Positions 53,569 to 63,060 of a stretch of DNA of 64,000 bases are shown here, one piece after another. The DNA is taken from positions 1,028,833-1,092,832 of the forward strand of contig NZ_JAEUGD010000066.1 in NCBI RefSeq assembly GCF_016775155.1, written 5' to 3'. Numbering within the stretch: position 1 is the stretch's first letter; each line of letters opens with the position of its first letter. Below the pieces are notes generated by a model. It was not told the origin of the DNA. It did no database searches and saw nothing but the letters and a program-made list of their open reading frames with translations. Source of the DNA: Fulvivirga marina. Its GTDB lineage: Bacteria; Bacteroidota; Bacteroidia; Cytophagales; Cyclobacteriaceae. The position numbers and the translations under genes are program-made.

Positions 53569-55023
53569 CTAAGAAAAGTGCTTTAGAAAACTAATTTTGA
53601 AAGCGGTGCCTTCGCCCACCTTACTTTCAACATTAATTCGTGCATGGTGACTGTTAATTATATTTTGAGTTGATGTAAGCCCTAGTCCCATTCCTCCCTT
53701 TTTGCCTGTAAAAAATGGATCAAACAGCTTCTTTATTTCCTCTTTCGGAATGCCCTTGCCATTATCTGCGATGCAAACCAGTACAGATTCACTATTAGAG
53801 GTTGTCTCCACTCGCAACACCCCCTCCTGCTCTTTCATGGCTTCTATTGCATTAATTATAACATTAAGAAAAGCTGTTTTTAACTGCTCTTTATCTAAAG
53901 ATACCAAAGGAATATTCTCCTCAAAGTTCTTCATAAGCTTTATACCTCTGAGTTTTCTCCTGTCTTCAGTCATTTCCAGAGCCTCATCCAGCACTTCATT
54001 AATGCTTCTTACCTCAGGGTTAAGCTGCTTTGGTTTAGATGATTTAAGCATTTCCGTGATCAACTGCTCAATACGATCAGCATTTCTTCTAATAATATCA
54101 AAATACAAGGCTGTATCATCTCCGTCTACCACCTCTTCCCGCAGTTGCTCCAAAGCCAGATTAAGGTTAGTAAGAGGGTTACGAACCTCATGAGCCATAC
54201 TTCTGGCTATCTGGCCGGTCATAGTTAGTTTCTCCGCCATCAACAGCTCCTCCTCAGCTCGTTTTCTCATAGTCAGATCATGGATTATACCCTGATACCC
54301 ATAAGTATTCCCCAGGTTATCATTAAGGGCAATACCATTAATCAGACAAATAATATCAGTCCCATCCTTTTTTACCATGTGCACCTCCAAATCTTTGAGA
54401 TGCCCCTCTTTTGTAAGCCTGTCATGATAATACCTGTACTGCTCGTCACTCTGAAATATATCTTTCATATTCATTTCGAGGAATTCACTTTTGGAGTATC
54501 CTAGCAGCCTCATCATGCTATCGTTAACATCAAGAAACAAGCATTTTTTATTGATCATATAGATAGCATCAACAGACCTCTCAAAGAGTGATCTGTACTT
54601 TTCTTCTTTTGTATTTAATTCCTTTATAGAATTGCTATGATTAATTGCATACCTAATACTTCGCCCCAGCATCCCGGCATCAATTTCGGTCTTTATCAGG
54701 TAATCTGAGGCTCCTAACCTCATCGCCTGATAGTCAATTTCTTTGTCTCCCTTACCTGTTAGCAGTATCAAAGGGGTGTCGCAGCCTCTAAACCGAACAC
54801 TTCTGATAAAATCAAGGCCATTCTTTTCTCCCAGTCGGTAATCGACAAGACATATGTTATATTGTTGTGTGCAAACAGTATCAAGAGCCCTATTAAAATC
54901 AGGCTCCCAGTCCAGGCTAAAGGTGGCACTACCATTTAACTCAGAAAGATAGTCTTTGACAATAACGAAATCATCTTCATCATCATCAATCAAAAACACC
55001 TTGATACTTTTTTGCATTACCAT
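53569..55023 (-). CDS. Response-regulator/PAS/histidine kinase hybrid
   Basis: 484 aa, cytoplasmic. Receiver at the N-terminus (IDDDEDDF, phospho-Asp in CLVDYRLGEKNG, LLTGKG, Lys in YLIKTE), PAS domain (about 135-260: RSLFERSVDAIYMINKK, LGYSKSEFLEM), then HisKA with H-box SMAHEVRNPLTNL and HATPase (NVIINAIEAMKE, IADNGKGIPKEEIKKLFDPFFT, GGMGLGLTS). All catalytic residues are intact. It lies 2 bases after the response regulator gene, suggesting one phosphorelay. Confidence 0.92.
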   Translation of the reverse strand: MVMQKSIKVFLIDDDEDDFVIVKDYLSELNGSATFSLDWEPDFNRALDTVCTQQYNICLVDYRLGEKNGLDFIRSVRFRGCDTPLILLTGKGDKEIDYQAMRLGASDYLIKTEIDAGMLGRSIRYAINHSNSIKELNTKEEKYRSLFERSVDAIYMINKKCLFLDVNDSMMRLLGYSKSEFLEMNMKDIFQSDEQYRYYHDRLTKEGHLKDLEVHMVKKDGTDIICLINGIALNDNLGNTYGYQGIIHDLTMRKRAEEELLMAEKLTMTGQIARSMAHEVRNPLTNLNLALEQLREEVVDGDDTALYFDIIRRNADRIEQLITEMLKSSKPKQLNPEVRSINEVLDEALEMTEDRRKLRGIKLMKNFEENIPLVSLDKEQLKTAFLNVIINAIEAMKEQEGVLRVETTSNSESVLVCIADNGKGIPKEEIKKLFDPFFTGKKGGMGLGLTSTQNIINSHHARINVESKVGEGTAFKISFLKHFS

Positions 55024-55025
55024 AA

Positions 55026-55505
55026 CTAGTTGTTTTTATCTCCTTTAGGCAACTCTACTATTCCAAACCAGTAATCGCCAATGCGTCGGGTTACATCCAC
55101 AAGCTCCTCAAAGGTTACCGGCTTCGAAATAAAAGAGTTGACCCCCAGATCATAACTCTTGACAATATCTTGTTGGGCTTTAGAGGTGGTAAGTACAACA
55201 ACCGGTATTCGCTTTAGTTCTGCATCACTTTTAATACGCCTAAGAGCCTCCCTTCCATCCATTTTAGGCATATTCAGATCAAGAAGTATTAATCCAGGTT
55301 TTGGTGCATTATCAACATTATATTTGCCTCTTTTATATAAATAGTCTAGAAGCTCTTCCCCATCTTCAACGAAATGTAAATCATTGGCCAACCGGTTTTC
55401 AGAAAGAGCCTCCTGCGCCAGCATCCTATCATCAGGGTCATCATCAGCCATAAGAATCGTGATTGTTTTTGCCATATTTTGATTACCTATGATTTGATTA
55501 TTCAT
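55026..55505 (-). CDS. Response regulator (single receiver, Rcp1-like)
   Basis: 159 aa receiver with a C-terminal extension and no output domain. MADDDPDDR, LILLDLNMPKMDG (phospho-Asp), VVVLTTSKAQ and FISKPVTFEELV are intact. The extended loop DYLYKRGKYNVDNAPKP is typical of Rcp1-type regulators that pair with phytochrome-like kinases, matching the ASHDLQEPLR-type kinase encoded upstream. Its ATG overlaps the kinase stop by 8 bases; an internal ATG at 55475 (MAKTITILM) is an alternative start. Confidence 0.93.
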   Translation of the reverse strand: MNNQIIGNQNMAKTITILMADDDPDDRMLAQEALSENRLANDLHFVEDGEELLDYLYKRGKYNVDNAPKPGLILLDLNMPKMDGREALRRIKSDAELKRIPVVVLTTSKAQQDIVKSYDLGVNSFISKPVTFEELVDVTRRIGDYWFGIVELPKGDKNN

Positions 55506-58500
55506 GATTATTGTTATTTATTGGTAATATAATTGTAAAGGTGGCTCCGTCCCCTTTCTTACTACTAGCTTTTATTATGCCTCCATGGTTTTGCACCACT
55601 TTCTGGCTTATGGCAAGACCAATACCCGTACCTTTAAATTGATTCCTACCATGTAACCGTTCAAATATATTGAATATACGTTCTGCATATTTAGAGTCAA
55701 ACCCAATCCCATTATCTTTTATTTTTATTTCAACAAAATACTCCATCGGGTTTGAATTAACATCAAACTGCTCTTTAATTTCAGCTCCTTTTATGCACTT
55801 GCCCTTTATTATGATGAGCGGACTCCTGTCATCGGGCGTGAATTTTATAGCGTTGCTAATCAGATTTTGAAACAACTGCCTCAACTGCATATTATCCCCA
55901 TCAATTACCGGTAGTTGATCAACCATAATTTCGGCATGGTGCTCACGGATTCTAACCTCCAAGTCCCCCAATACTTCGTCTACGACCTCATTGAGTTCAA
56001 CTTTGGCAAATGACTTGATATTTCGAGCCACCCGTGAATATTTCAGCAAGTCATCAATCAAAGACTGCATCCTTTCAGCTGCTCCCTGCATTCTGGAAAC
56101 ATAGTCCAGACCTCGCTCATCAAGAGTTTCAGCGTATTTTGTCACCAACCGATCACCAAAAGCTCTTATCTTTCTTAAGGGCTCCTGAAGATCATGCGAA
56201 GCTACATAGGCAAACTGTTCAAGATTTTCATTAGACTTCTTTAACTCTTGATTCTTGAGCAACAATTCATGCTCAAACTTCTTTTGTCGAGTTATATCCT
56301 GAACGGTACCATAAAAACTTTCCACCTTACCTCCTGAATCAATTTTTGGCGTAGCTAAAGCACTATGGGTTCTTACTTCATTATTATTGAGCTGTACCCT
56401 GAATTCAACTTGATATCCTGTTCCATGCTTCACAGCTTCACTCAACTCTTTTTCAAAATGCTCCCTGTCCTCATCGTAGAGATATTTAAAAAAGGTATCA
56501 TAGGTCGGCGTTAAATCCTCAGGGCTTGTGTTATACAGTTCATACATGCCTTTAGACCATTTCATTTTATTCTGGTGAAGGCTCCACTCCCAACTTCCCA
56601 TCTTGGCCATAGATTCGGCCGCAGCAAGAATGATGTTATTCTTTTCGATTTCATCTTGTGTTCTTTTTCGTATCAATAAGGCCCCCAGCGAGGAAGAAAT
56701 CTGAGTGATAGCATTTATAATATCCTCAATCTCCTTCATTGGCTTTTTCGAAAAAAAAACTGAAACCAATACTAACTCACTATTAAATATTATTGGAATA
56801 CCAAAAGCAGAAACGAAACTTAGCTCTGTAGCCTGTCGTTTTCTAATCAGATGCTTATCAGAAACCTGACTGATATCAGCGATATATTCCAATTTGTGGG
56901 TTTTCATGACATTAGCAGGAAAGCCTTGCTCTCCAGTTATCACCATTGAACTAGAGTATTCATGGAACTTCTCAAGCTCTGGGTCCCGGGCATAAAAAAT
57001 GTCTGACATATACAATTTATTTTCTTCCGGTAGCCACACTTCATTGTAGTCGAGGTCGAAGCGTTCTGCAATCTGCTGAAAAACCCGGTTTACAGCCTCT
57101 TCAAAAGAGTTAGAATTAGCAATGATCAGACTCAACTTCAGGGTAAAAGATCGCTCAGCTTCAGCCTTTTTTAACTCCGACAAATCTCTCCCTTCCAGTA
57201 TGATCATTTCTACTTCCCCCATATCATTTTTTATCGGCTTTAATGAAAAGTCTATAGTGAGTAATTCACGCATCCCCCCTGATATTTCCATCTCATACCT
57301 TACAAAATCGCCATCAGATGCTCTTTTTACAGCATTTTTCAATAATTGCGTTGAACCTTGAGACTGCTTCCATAGAGGGGCGTTCCAAAGGTATTCATCA
57401 ATAATAGACTCCTTAGGAGTATCTCCCAGAGCCAATGATGTGTGGTTGGCATCGAGCCAGCGACCAGCATGGTCCAACAAGCCTATAAACTGGAAAGTCT
57501 GGTTAAAAATAGCTTCAAATTTTCGCTGGTTTTCTTTAATAAGCTCCGCATCTCTTTTCCTTTCCGTAATATCCGTACTGGTTGTAACACATCCATCTTC
57601 CAGTTTAACGGCTGACATATCAAACCAGGTATTATAACCAGCCTTATCATAAAACACCTCCTTTTTTTGAGTCCTTCCGGTATTGACAACCTCTTTATAC
57701 ATCTCAAAAAGTCCGGTATCTTTTACGCCAGGATAAGATTCTAATAAGCTATGGTTATTTCCATTTTGTTTTTTTGCTTCCCCCTTTCTGTTTGAGAGCA
57801 CAATCTCAAAGTCAAAAATCTCATTTCGTTCATCCCTTAGGGCTTTAAGGAAGGTTATCTCACTGCCGGAGTTATCAAGCACCTTTTGCAGCGATTCCTG
57901 AACTAACTCCTTTGTATTGACTTCCTCACTGAGCTGCATCAAATTTCTTTCGAGTTCAATTTCAGTGACCATCCTTTTTTTTAGCGACTTATAGACTTGA
58001 GAAAACAGATAAGCCACGGCAATAATTGCAAACACAAGACTCAAAAAAATGAGCAATGGAACAATACCACTGGAATAGTCTTGTTGAGAGGTTCTCTCTC
58101 TTAACAGTTTCCACTCATGGTCTTCCATCCTATTGACCAGACTACGCAAAGCAGCCATATTATCACGCCCAGCGTAGAGCAAGCTATCACCAAATTCACT
58201 GAAGTCCTCTTGCTTGTCTCTTTTAATAATCTCCTCTATGATAGCATACTGCTTCTCCACCAGCCTACTTAACGAATCAACTTTCGGCCTCTGAACGTCT
58301 TCAATAATCAAACTATCTATCATTGCTACTTTAGATAGCGCCATCCACTTACTATTGTAGTACGGTGTCAGGTAAGTAGAATCTTGTGTAAGAAGGTAGC
58401 CACGCTGAGCATTCTCACCGTCTTTCACATATGAAATCACCTTCTCTAGTTCCCTTAAACTTATATTAGTATTATTAACCCATCTTGCATTTTCCATAAA

Positions 58501-58620
58501 TACATTCAGGCTTCTGTATGCTACAGAAGACAAAATCAGAAGGATACCGATAATTACCCCAAAAATTATTCTTAAAGACTTTATTGATGCCATTTGTAGT
58601 GTCGCGTAAACTTTACCCAT
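55498..58620 (-). CDS. Membrane histidine kinase with CHASE3, PAS and GAF domains
   Basis: 1040 aa from the ATG at 58620; a second ATG at 58593 is also possible. The GTG at 58638 is unlikely because it coincides with a TATTTTTG promoter element. A membrane segment (FGVIIGILLILSSVA) is followed by a periplasmic CHASE3 domain (VNNTNISLRELEKVISY, NAQRGYLLTQDSTYL), a second membrane segment (VPLLIFLSLVFAIIAVAYLF), several PAS regions, a GAF-like region (SFEEAVNRVFQQIAERF), HisKA (FAYVASHDLQEPLRKIRAF) and HATPase (NLISNAIKF, DNGIGFD, GTGIGLAIS). The ligand is unknown. Co-translated with the Rcp1-like regulator. Confidence 0.9.
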   Translation of the reverse strand: MGKVYATLQMASIKSLRIIFGVIIGILLILSSVAYRSLNVFMENARWVNNTNISLRELEKVISYVKDGENAQRGYLLTQDSTYLTPYYNSKWMALSKVAMIDSLIIEDVQRPKVDSLSRLVEKQYAIIEEIIKRDKQEDFSEFGDSLLYAGRDNMAALRSLVNRMEDHEWKLLRERTSQQDYSSGIVPLLIFLSLVFAIIAVAYLFSQVYKSLKKRMVTEIELERNLMQLSEEVNTKELVQESLQKVLDNSGSEITFLKALRDERNEIFDFEIVLSNRKGEAKKQNGNNHSLLESYPGVKDTGLFEMYKEVVNTGRTQKKEVFYDKAGYNTWFDMSAVKLEDGCVTTSTDITERKRDAELIKENQRKFEAIFNQTFQFIGLLDHAGRWLDANHTSLALGDTPKESIIDEYLWNAPLWKQSQGSTQLLKNAVKRASDGDFVRYEMEISGGMRELLTIDFSLKPIKNDMGEVEMIILEGRDLSELKKAEAERSFTLKLSLIIANSNSFEEAVNRVFQQIAERFDLDYNEVWLPEENKLYMSDIFYARDPELEKFHEYSSSMVITGEQGFPANVMKTHKLEYIADISQVSDKHLIRKRQATELSFVSAFGIPIIFNSELVLVSVFFSKKPMKEIEDIINAITQISSSLGALLIRKRTQDEIEKNNIILAAAESMAKMGSWEWSLHQNKMKWSKGMYELYNTSPEDLTPTYDTFFKYLYDEDREHFEKELSEAVKHGTGYQVEFRVQLNNNEVRTHSALATPKIDSGGKVESFYGTVQDITRQKKFEHELLLKNQELKKSNENLEQFAYVASHDLQEPLRKIRAFGDRLVTKYAETLDERGLDYVSRMQGAAERMQSLIDDLLKYSRVARNIKSFAKVELNEVVDEVLGDLEVRIREHHAEIMVDQLPVIDGDNMQLRQLFQNLISNAIKFTPDDRSPLIIIKGKCIKGAEIKEQFDVNSNPMEYFVEIKIKDNGIGFDSKYAERIFNIFERLHGRNQFKGTGIGLAISQKVVQNHGGIIKASSKKGDGATFTIILPINNNNHE

Positions 58621-58637
58621 GTGTAGAAAAAACTCCA

Positions 58638-58645
58638 CAAAAATA
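58638..58645 (-). promoter_or_regulatory. -7 element upstream of the CHASE3 kinase gene
   Basis: TATTTTTG matches TAnnTTTG on the minus strand. With a 5-base offset, transcription would begin near 58633, 13 bases before the ATG at 58620. No clear TTG-type -33 box. Confidence 0.4.
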
Positions 58646-58795
58646 ACTATATGTTAAAGTTGTAAAGTTCAGGTTGGCTGTTAAGCATAAACTTAAGTGG
58701 AATAAATATGAAGGCGTTATAAAGAAGTTTAATACTGTCATTCTAACTTTATCTATAGCAGTAACACTTAAAACAGCTATTCATACTGATAAATA

Positions 58796-60184
58796 TTACA
58801 CATTAATATCATAGGCCTTCAATTTATTGTAAAGCGTTTTGCGATCAATATTCAATACTTCTGCAGCTTTAGTTTTATTATACCCAGTCTTTTCGAGCAC
58901 ACTGATGATCGCACTCCGTTCGGCATTTTCAGAAACTGATTTCAAGTTGGTGACATCCGCAACCTGCCCGTCATAGGATGTAAGGGCCGATGACAGGTAA
59001 TCTGGAGAGATAATCTCGGAAGGAAGGCACTCTAAGCTTACACTTTCTCCCTGACATAACAAGACTGAACGTTTCACAACATTTTGAAGTTCTCGCAGAT
59101 TGCCATGCCAATAATAGTTTCGCAGCTTTTCTTCCACTTCACTGTCAAACTTCTCCACATTTTTATCAAGCTGACTGTTAGCTAGCTGTAAGAAATGCTC
59201 AGCAAATATGAGGATATCCGTTTTCCTCTCTCTTAAGGGTGAAAGCTCAATTTTAAACTCATTCAAGCGATGGTATAGATCCTCCCTGAACTTACCATTT
59301 CTAACAACTTCCTTTAGGTCTTCATTGGTAGCTGCTATCACCCTTACATCTATTTCTATATCTCTTACTCCTCCAAGTCGCTTTATTTTCCTTTCTTGCA
59401 GTACTCGGAGTAGCTTAATTTGATTTTCATAGGTTAGGTTACCAATCTCATCCAGAAACAGCGTGCCACCATTAGCTAACTCGAAACTACCCTGCTTATC
59501 CGCCAATGCTCCTGTAAATGCACCCTTCATGTGACCAAAAAGTTCGCTTCCAGCTAATTCTTTAGGCAAGGCACCACAATCTATGGCTATAAAGGGTTCA
59601 TTCTTACGTTGACTTTTATTATGAATAGCATTGGCAACAAACTCCTTTCCTGTACCTGTTTCCCCTGTAATGATCACTGACATGTCGGTAGGAGCAATAA
59701 GTTCAATATGCTTTTGCACTATCTCTGCCTGACTACTTCTACCTGTCACATATTGCTTTGTCAATGTTTTGGACTTCCCTCTGCTCTTATTGGTGCTTGT
59801 CCTTACCACATGTTGTTGCTCCTTTTGTTGCTTTATGGCATCCTTAACCGTGACCAATATTTCATCTGGGTACAAAGGCTTGGTTACATAATCATAGGCT
59901 CCATGTTTCAAAGTTTGAACAGCTATTCTCACATCAGAATAACCTGTTATTATAATTACCGCAGTATCTGGGTTAATAATCTTGATTTTTCTCAACAGAC
60001 TTACTCCGTCTTCATCTGGTAACCTGTAATCACTAATTACCAGATCAAAGGCCTTCTTTCTGAGCAATCTTATCGCCTCTTCTCCGGTGTTTACATACTC
60101 TACTTCATAGTTGTTCTTCGTCAGGAATTTATTCAATAGTAGACAAATATCATTGTCATCGTCAATTATTAATATTTTCTCCAT
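58796..60184 (-). CDS. Sigma-54-dependent response regulator (NtrC family)
   Basis: 462 aa. Receiver (IIDDDNDI, phospho-Asp in LVISDYRLPDEDG, IITGYSD, YVTKPL), AAA+ domain with Walker A GETGTGKEF, the sigma-54 contact loop GAFTGA, Walker B GGTLFLDEIG and an Arg-finger segment, then a Fis-type HTH (NKTKAAEVLNIDRKTLYNKL). Residues expected for ATP hydrolysis and sigma-54 contact are all present. It is followed by no output gene, so its regulon is elsewhere. Its spacing to the kinase gene (175 bases) suggests separate transcription. Confidence 0.95.
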   Translation of the reverse strand: MEKILIIDDDNDICLLLNKFLTKNNYEVEYVNTGEEAIRLLRKKAFDLVISDYRLPDEDGVSLLRKIKIINPDTAVIIITGYSDVRIAVQTLKHGAYDYVTKPLYPDEILVTVKDAIKQQKEQQHVVRTSTNKSRGKSKTLTKQYVTGRSSQAEIVQKHIELIAPTDMSVIITGETGTGKEFVANAIHNKSQRKNEPFIAIDCGALPKELAGSELFGHMKGAFTGALADKQGSFELANGGTLFLDEIGNLTYENQIKLLRVLQERKIKRLGGVRDIEIDVRVIAATNEDLKEVVRNGKFREDLYHRLNEFKIELSPLRERKTDILIFAEHFLQLANSQLDKNVEKFDSEVEEKLRNYYWHGNLRELQNVVKRSVLLCQGESVSLECLPSEIISPDYLSSALTSYDGQVADVTNLKSVSENAERSAIISVLEKTGYNKTKAAEVLNIDRKTLYNKLKAYDINV

Positions 60185-60220
60185 CGGTATATATTGTATC
60201 TGAATCTATGTTTTTAATAT

Positions 60221-60592
60221 TCAGGAAGAATATGGTATTTCCAGTTCTTCCAGAGCATTTACAATCATTTGTTTGTTAAATGGTTTGGGAATAAAAAAAT
60301 GTGCACCCTCTGATATGGCTCTTTGCCTTTCAATGCTACCATCATAAGCGCTGATAATTATTACCTTGGAGTTAGGGTTAGCCTTTTTCACTTTAGGTAT
60401 TAAATGGAAACCCAGACCATCAGGAAGGTTCAGGTCCAGGAATACGATGTCATATTTCCTTTTGCCTATCTTATCAATTCCTTCAGAAACACTGTGGGCA
60501 TACTCAGCTCCAAATCCCATTTTCCTCAACATACCAGATAGTAATAAACATATCTCCACCTCATCATCTACCACCAGTATCTGTTCCTTCAT
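60221..60592 (-). CDS. Response regulator, receiver domain only
   Basis: 123 aa. VVDDEVEIC, phospho-Asp in IVFLDLNLPDGLG, VIIISAYDG and FFIPKPFN are intact and there is no output domain. It sits 36 bases before the sigma-54 activator gene and probably relays or buffers phosphate within the cluster. Confidence 0.92.
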   Translation of the reverse strand: MKEQILVVDDEVEICLLLSGMLRKMGFGAEYAHSVSEGIDKIGKRKYDIVFLDLNLPDGLGFHLIPKVKKANPNSKVIIISAYDGSIERQRAISEGAHFFIPKPFNKQMIVNALEELEIPYSS

Positions 60593-61154
60593 CTAGTCGC
60601 TAATTATTAATTTTAGATGTCCTTATTTTGCCCTCGGGTACGTGGTCACTCATGTTTACTTTTTCAAAAAATAGCTTCAAAAACAAGTAAACTGCACTCT
60701 AAAAACCACAAATATTATCAATACAGCCAGCACAACCTTAACTACTATCATGGTTGCCAGCATGATTTACCTTTCTCCTTAAAGAGAAAAATCTATACCA
60801 ATATCACAAAATGCACCCTTATACCATTTGGGACGCATATATATATTTAATAATACAAAAAAATAATTCAAAAACGGGGAATTATCTCCACACTTAAGAG
60901 GATCATTATTCTCAAACATGCCTTTATCAAATCACTCCATATCTCATAAAGTCATTATCCGACTATGGCACAACCTTTTCTATATAACTCTTACAACTTC
61001 AAAAATCTGACACGTTATGAGTAACATATCATAAATTATAGCGGCTACCCTGATTTATCAGATAGCTGCTCTTGGTATTTGTTTTCAGTTTTGGAGCTCT
61101 CATTCATGTGCTTCTGATTTTTGTGATAACAGTGATACTTTTCAGGGTAATTCG
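60593..61154. other. Intergenic region with a possible small membrane peptide
   Basis: About 560 bases between the receiver gene and the GIY-YIG gene. The only notable item is the small hydrophobic frame listed separately at 60677-60763. The remainder is AT-rich with no recognised RNA or repeat. Confidence 0.4.
60677..60763 (-). CDS. Possible 28-aa hydrophobic (single membrane segment) peptide
   Basis: ATG at 60763, TGA at 60677-60679. The product begins MLATMIVVKVVLAVLIIFVV and ends with a short basic/Cys tail, i.e. one predicted membrane helix. AAGGAGAAAGG lies just upstream of the ATG, an unusually good ribosome binding site for this phylum. It could be a small membrane regulator or a chance frame; size and topology recall KdpF-like peptides but no kdp genes are nearby. 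Confidence 0.4.
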   Translation of the reverse strand: MLATMIVVKVVLAVLIIFVVFRVQFTCF

Positions 61155-61181
61155 GTGGCCACAGATTATAAACAACTTACT

Positions 61182-61685
61182 ATGATAACTTCAACTACCA
61201 TGAACAACTTTGAGCATACTTTTGAAGAGTATACCCAAGAGTATCTTCCTAAGAGGTTGGAGGTTTTTAAATCATTGATAGGAAAAGCATTCAAGGTAAA
61301 GGACCTCTTTGGCAAAGGGCAAGGAGAAAAGAGTATAATAAAAAAGCTAGGCAGACTTTCGGACTTCAAAGGTGTCTATGCTTTTATTGACGATGGTGAG
61401 GTGATCTATGTTGGCACTTCAGAAAAAGTTATTAACCGATTAAGCTATCATGTAAAAGGTTATACAAAATACCAAGCTCATCTGGCATGGGAACTGGCAA
61501 AAGAAAACAATCTCTACACCGACAAAAAGAATAAAGTTCCCAACCTCGACAAAACAAAAAGAATGATCATGAATATGAAAGTGCTGTTCATGGAAGTGAC
61601 CTCTCCTGTCGAACGGCACCTTCTGGAAATATACAGTTGTATGTACTTTGACTGTAAGTTCAATTTCTTTGAAACCCACAGGTAA
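61182..61685 (+). CDS. GIY-YIG domain protein
   Basis: 167 aa from the ATG at 61182 (a GTG at 61155 or ATG at 61200 are alternatives). The helical N-terminal ~55 residues are followed by a GIY-YIG nuclease-type fold: KGVYAFIDDGEVIYVGTS (both Tyr present), Arg in KVINRLSYH, and Glu in SPVERHLLEIY in the metal-binding position. Catalytic residues look complete. Solitary, not next to a mobile element; function (repair, restriction or other) unknown. Confidence 0.75.
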   Translation: MITSTTMNNFEHTFEEYTQEYLPKRLEVFKSLIGKAFKVKDLFGKGQGEKSIIKKLGRLSDFKGVYAFIDDGEVIYVGTSEKVINRLSYHVKGYTKYQAHLAWELAKENNLYTDKKNKVPNLDKTKRMIMNMKVLFMEVTSPVERHLLEIYSCMYFDCKFNFFETHR

Positions 61686-62003
61686 AGGGTTAGATAGCTT
61701 TCTACAACTTGACCAATGTTGACTCCATCCAAAAGAAAACCCAATATACCGCTTATATGGATGCTCACAGGTTTCCTATCTAGTACTGGGGTCAAGACTC
61801 CTAAGGTGACCATTGACATAAATTAGATGAATTTACCCAGGTATCCCGGGTTGCAAAACTTATATGGTTAAAATACTAGTCTCCTTCCCCAACTCTTGTT
61901 ATTCTGACAGCTGGTAGCATCATCCTGCTACAATAGATAAGGCAAATACTATTTTGTCAAAAAACTCATCCTGATGTCAACACCTGAAGTATTTACTCTG
62001 ATT
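61686..62003. other. Intergenic region
   Basis: About 320 bases between the convergent GIY-YIG and universal stress genes. A 36-codon frame beginning ATGTTGACTCC has no support. No terminator with a clear T-run is seen. Confidence 0.35.
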
Positions 62004-62867
62004 TTATATATTATGCAGATTTATAGTTACGACGGGTGTTTCTGAGTGCATACTTAAGTGCTCGGACAAACTACTCCTTAATATTCTGAAGAAGCCATCC
62101 TCAGCGTGTGTAAATACGGCTAATAAACCGGCGTTTCGCTCGCTTGCAAAATTGATAAGGCCTTTTTCTTTATCATGATACGGCACCACACTAATAGTAT
62201 AATTTCTTAGATCAAATTTGCTTGCAAATTCGCTGAGTTCTTTTTCCCTTTCAATTTTACTATCCTTACCAGGATCAACAACATTCACAATCTCAATCTC
62301 TGCATTTAAGCTCTCAGCTAGATCATTTAGATAGTTGGTGGCCTTAAGAAAGTTGTCCTTCCTATCCCTTTCAGTGCTTAAGCCCAAAACTATTTTTGAA
62401 AGATCTCCTTTCTTATAGTTCTCTTTAATTGATATTACCGGACATGTGGCTACCTCAATTACTTGTTCCGTATGGTTGCCCGAAAAAAATTCTTCTGCAG
62501 ATTCTTCACCACTTGTACCCATTATGATCAGGTCAATATCATTTTCTTTTACAAATTTAGTAACACCTTTTTTCAACACTGAGTCATAAATTTTGTAATG
62601 GATTGGGCGTGTTTCTGTACTATACCTGGTGGCAAGTTCAGCCAATTGTTTATAATATCTTTTCACCAAACTGATAGCATAGACATTGTCTTCATTTACA
62701 TATTTTTTATCTACATCACCAGTAACTGCAAAAGACTCACCCAGTGGATGCTTGGTAAAGTTTACCAGATATATTTCAGCGTTAAAAGTTTCTGGCATAT
62801 CCATGGCCAGGCGCAGTGCATTTTCAGAAATGTCAGTAAGATCAGAAGGGATAAGTATTTTTCTCAT
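62004..62867 (-). CDS. Universal stress protein, two UspA domains
   Basis: 287 aa. The first domain starts KILIPSDLTDISENALRLA and has the nucleotide-binding loop IIMGTSGEESAEEFFSGNHTEQVI (G-2x-G-type); the second is weaker (KIVLGLSTERDRKDNFLKA) and seems to have lost that loop. Tandem UspA proteins of this kind are common in Bacteroidota; they bind ATP or related ligands and respond to stress, with no fixed partner. Confidence 0.88.
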   Translation of the reverse strand: MRKILIPSDLTDISENALRLAMDMPETFNAEIYLVNFTKHPLGESFAVTGDVDKKYVNEDNVYAISLVKRYYKQLAELATRYSTETRPIHYKIYDSVLKKGVTKFVKENDIDLIIMGTSGEESAEEFFSGNHTEQVIEVATCPVISIKENYKKGDLSKIVLGLSTERDRKDNFLKATNYLNDLAESLNAEIEIVNVVDPGKDSKIEREKELSEFASKFDLRNYTISVVPYHDKEKGLINFASERNAGLLAVFTHAEDGFFRILRSSLSEHLSMHSETPVVTINLHNI

Positions 62868-63060
62868 AACTACATGTATGTTTATTGCTCCCTTTTAGAA
62901 GAGAAAAAATCGATCCAACAGATCATATAAGAGCAATAACAAGCATTAGACACAAATAAATACTGCTTATCATTTCATAGTTATACCTGAAAAATACATT
63001 ACGTAGACAATTTTCTACACGGATGAAGAAGAATAGCCTTTTAATACTGTAACAAACCTG

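Noticed and set aside
60966-60980. TGGCAC resembling a sigma-54 -24 element
   Set aside because: No GC at the proper -12 distance (TTTTCT instead of TTGCA).
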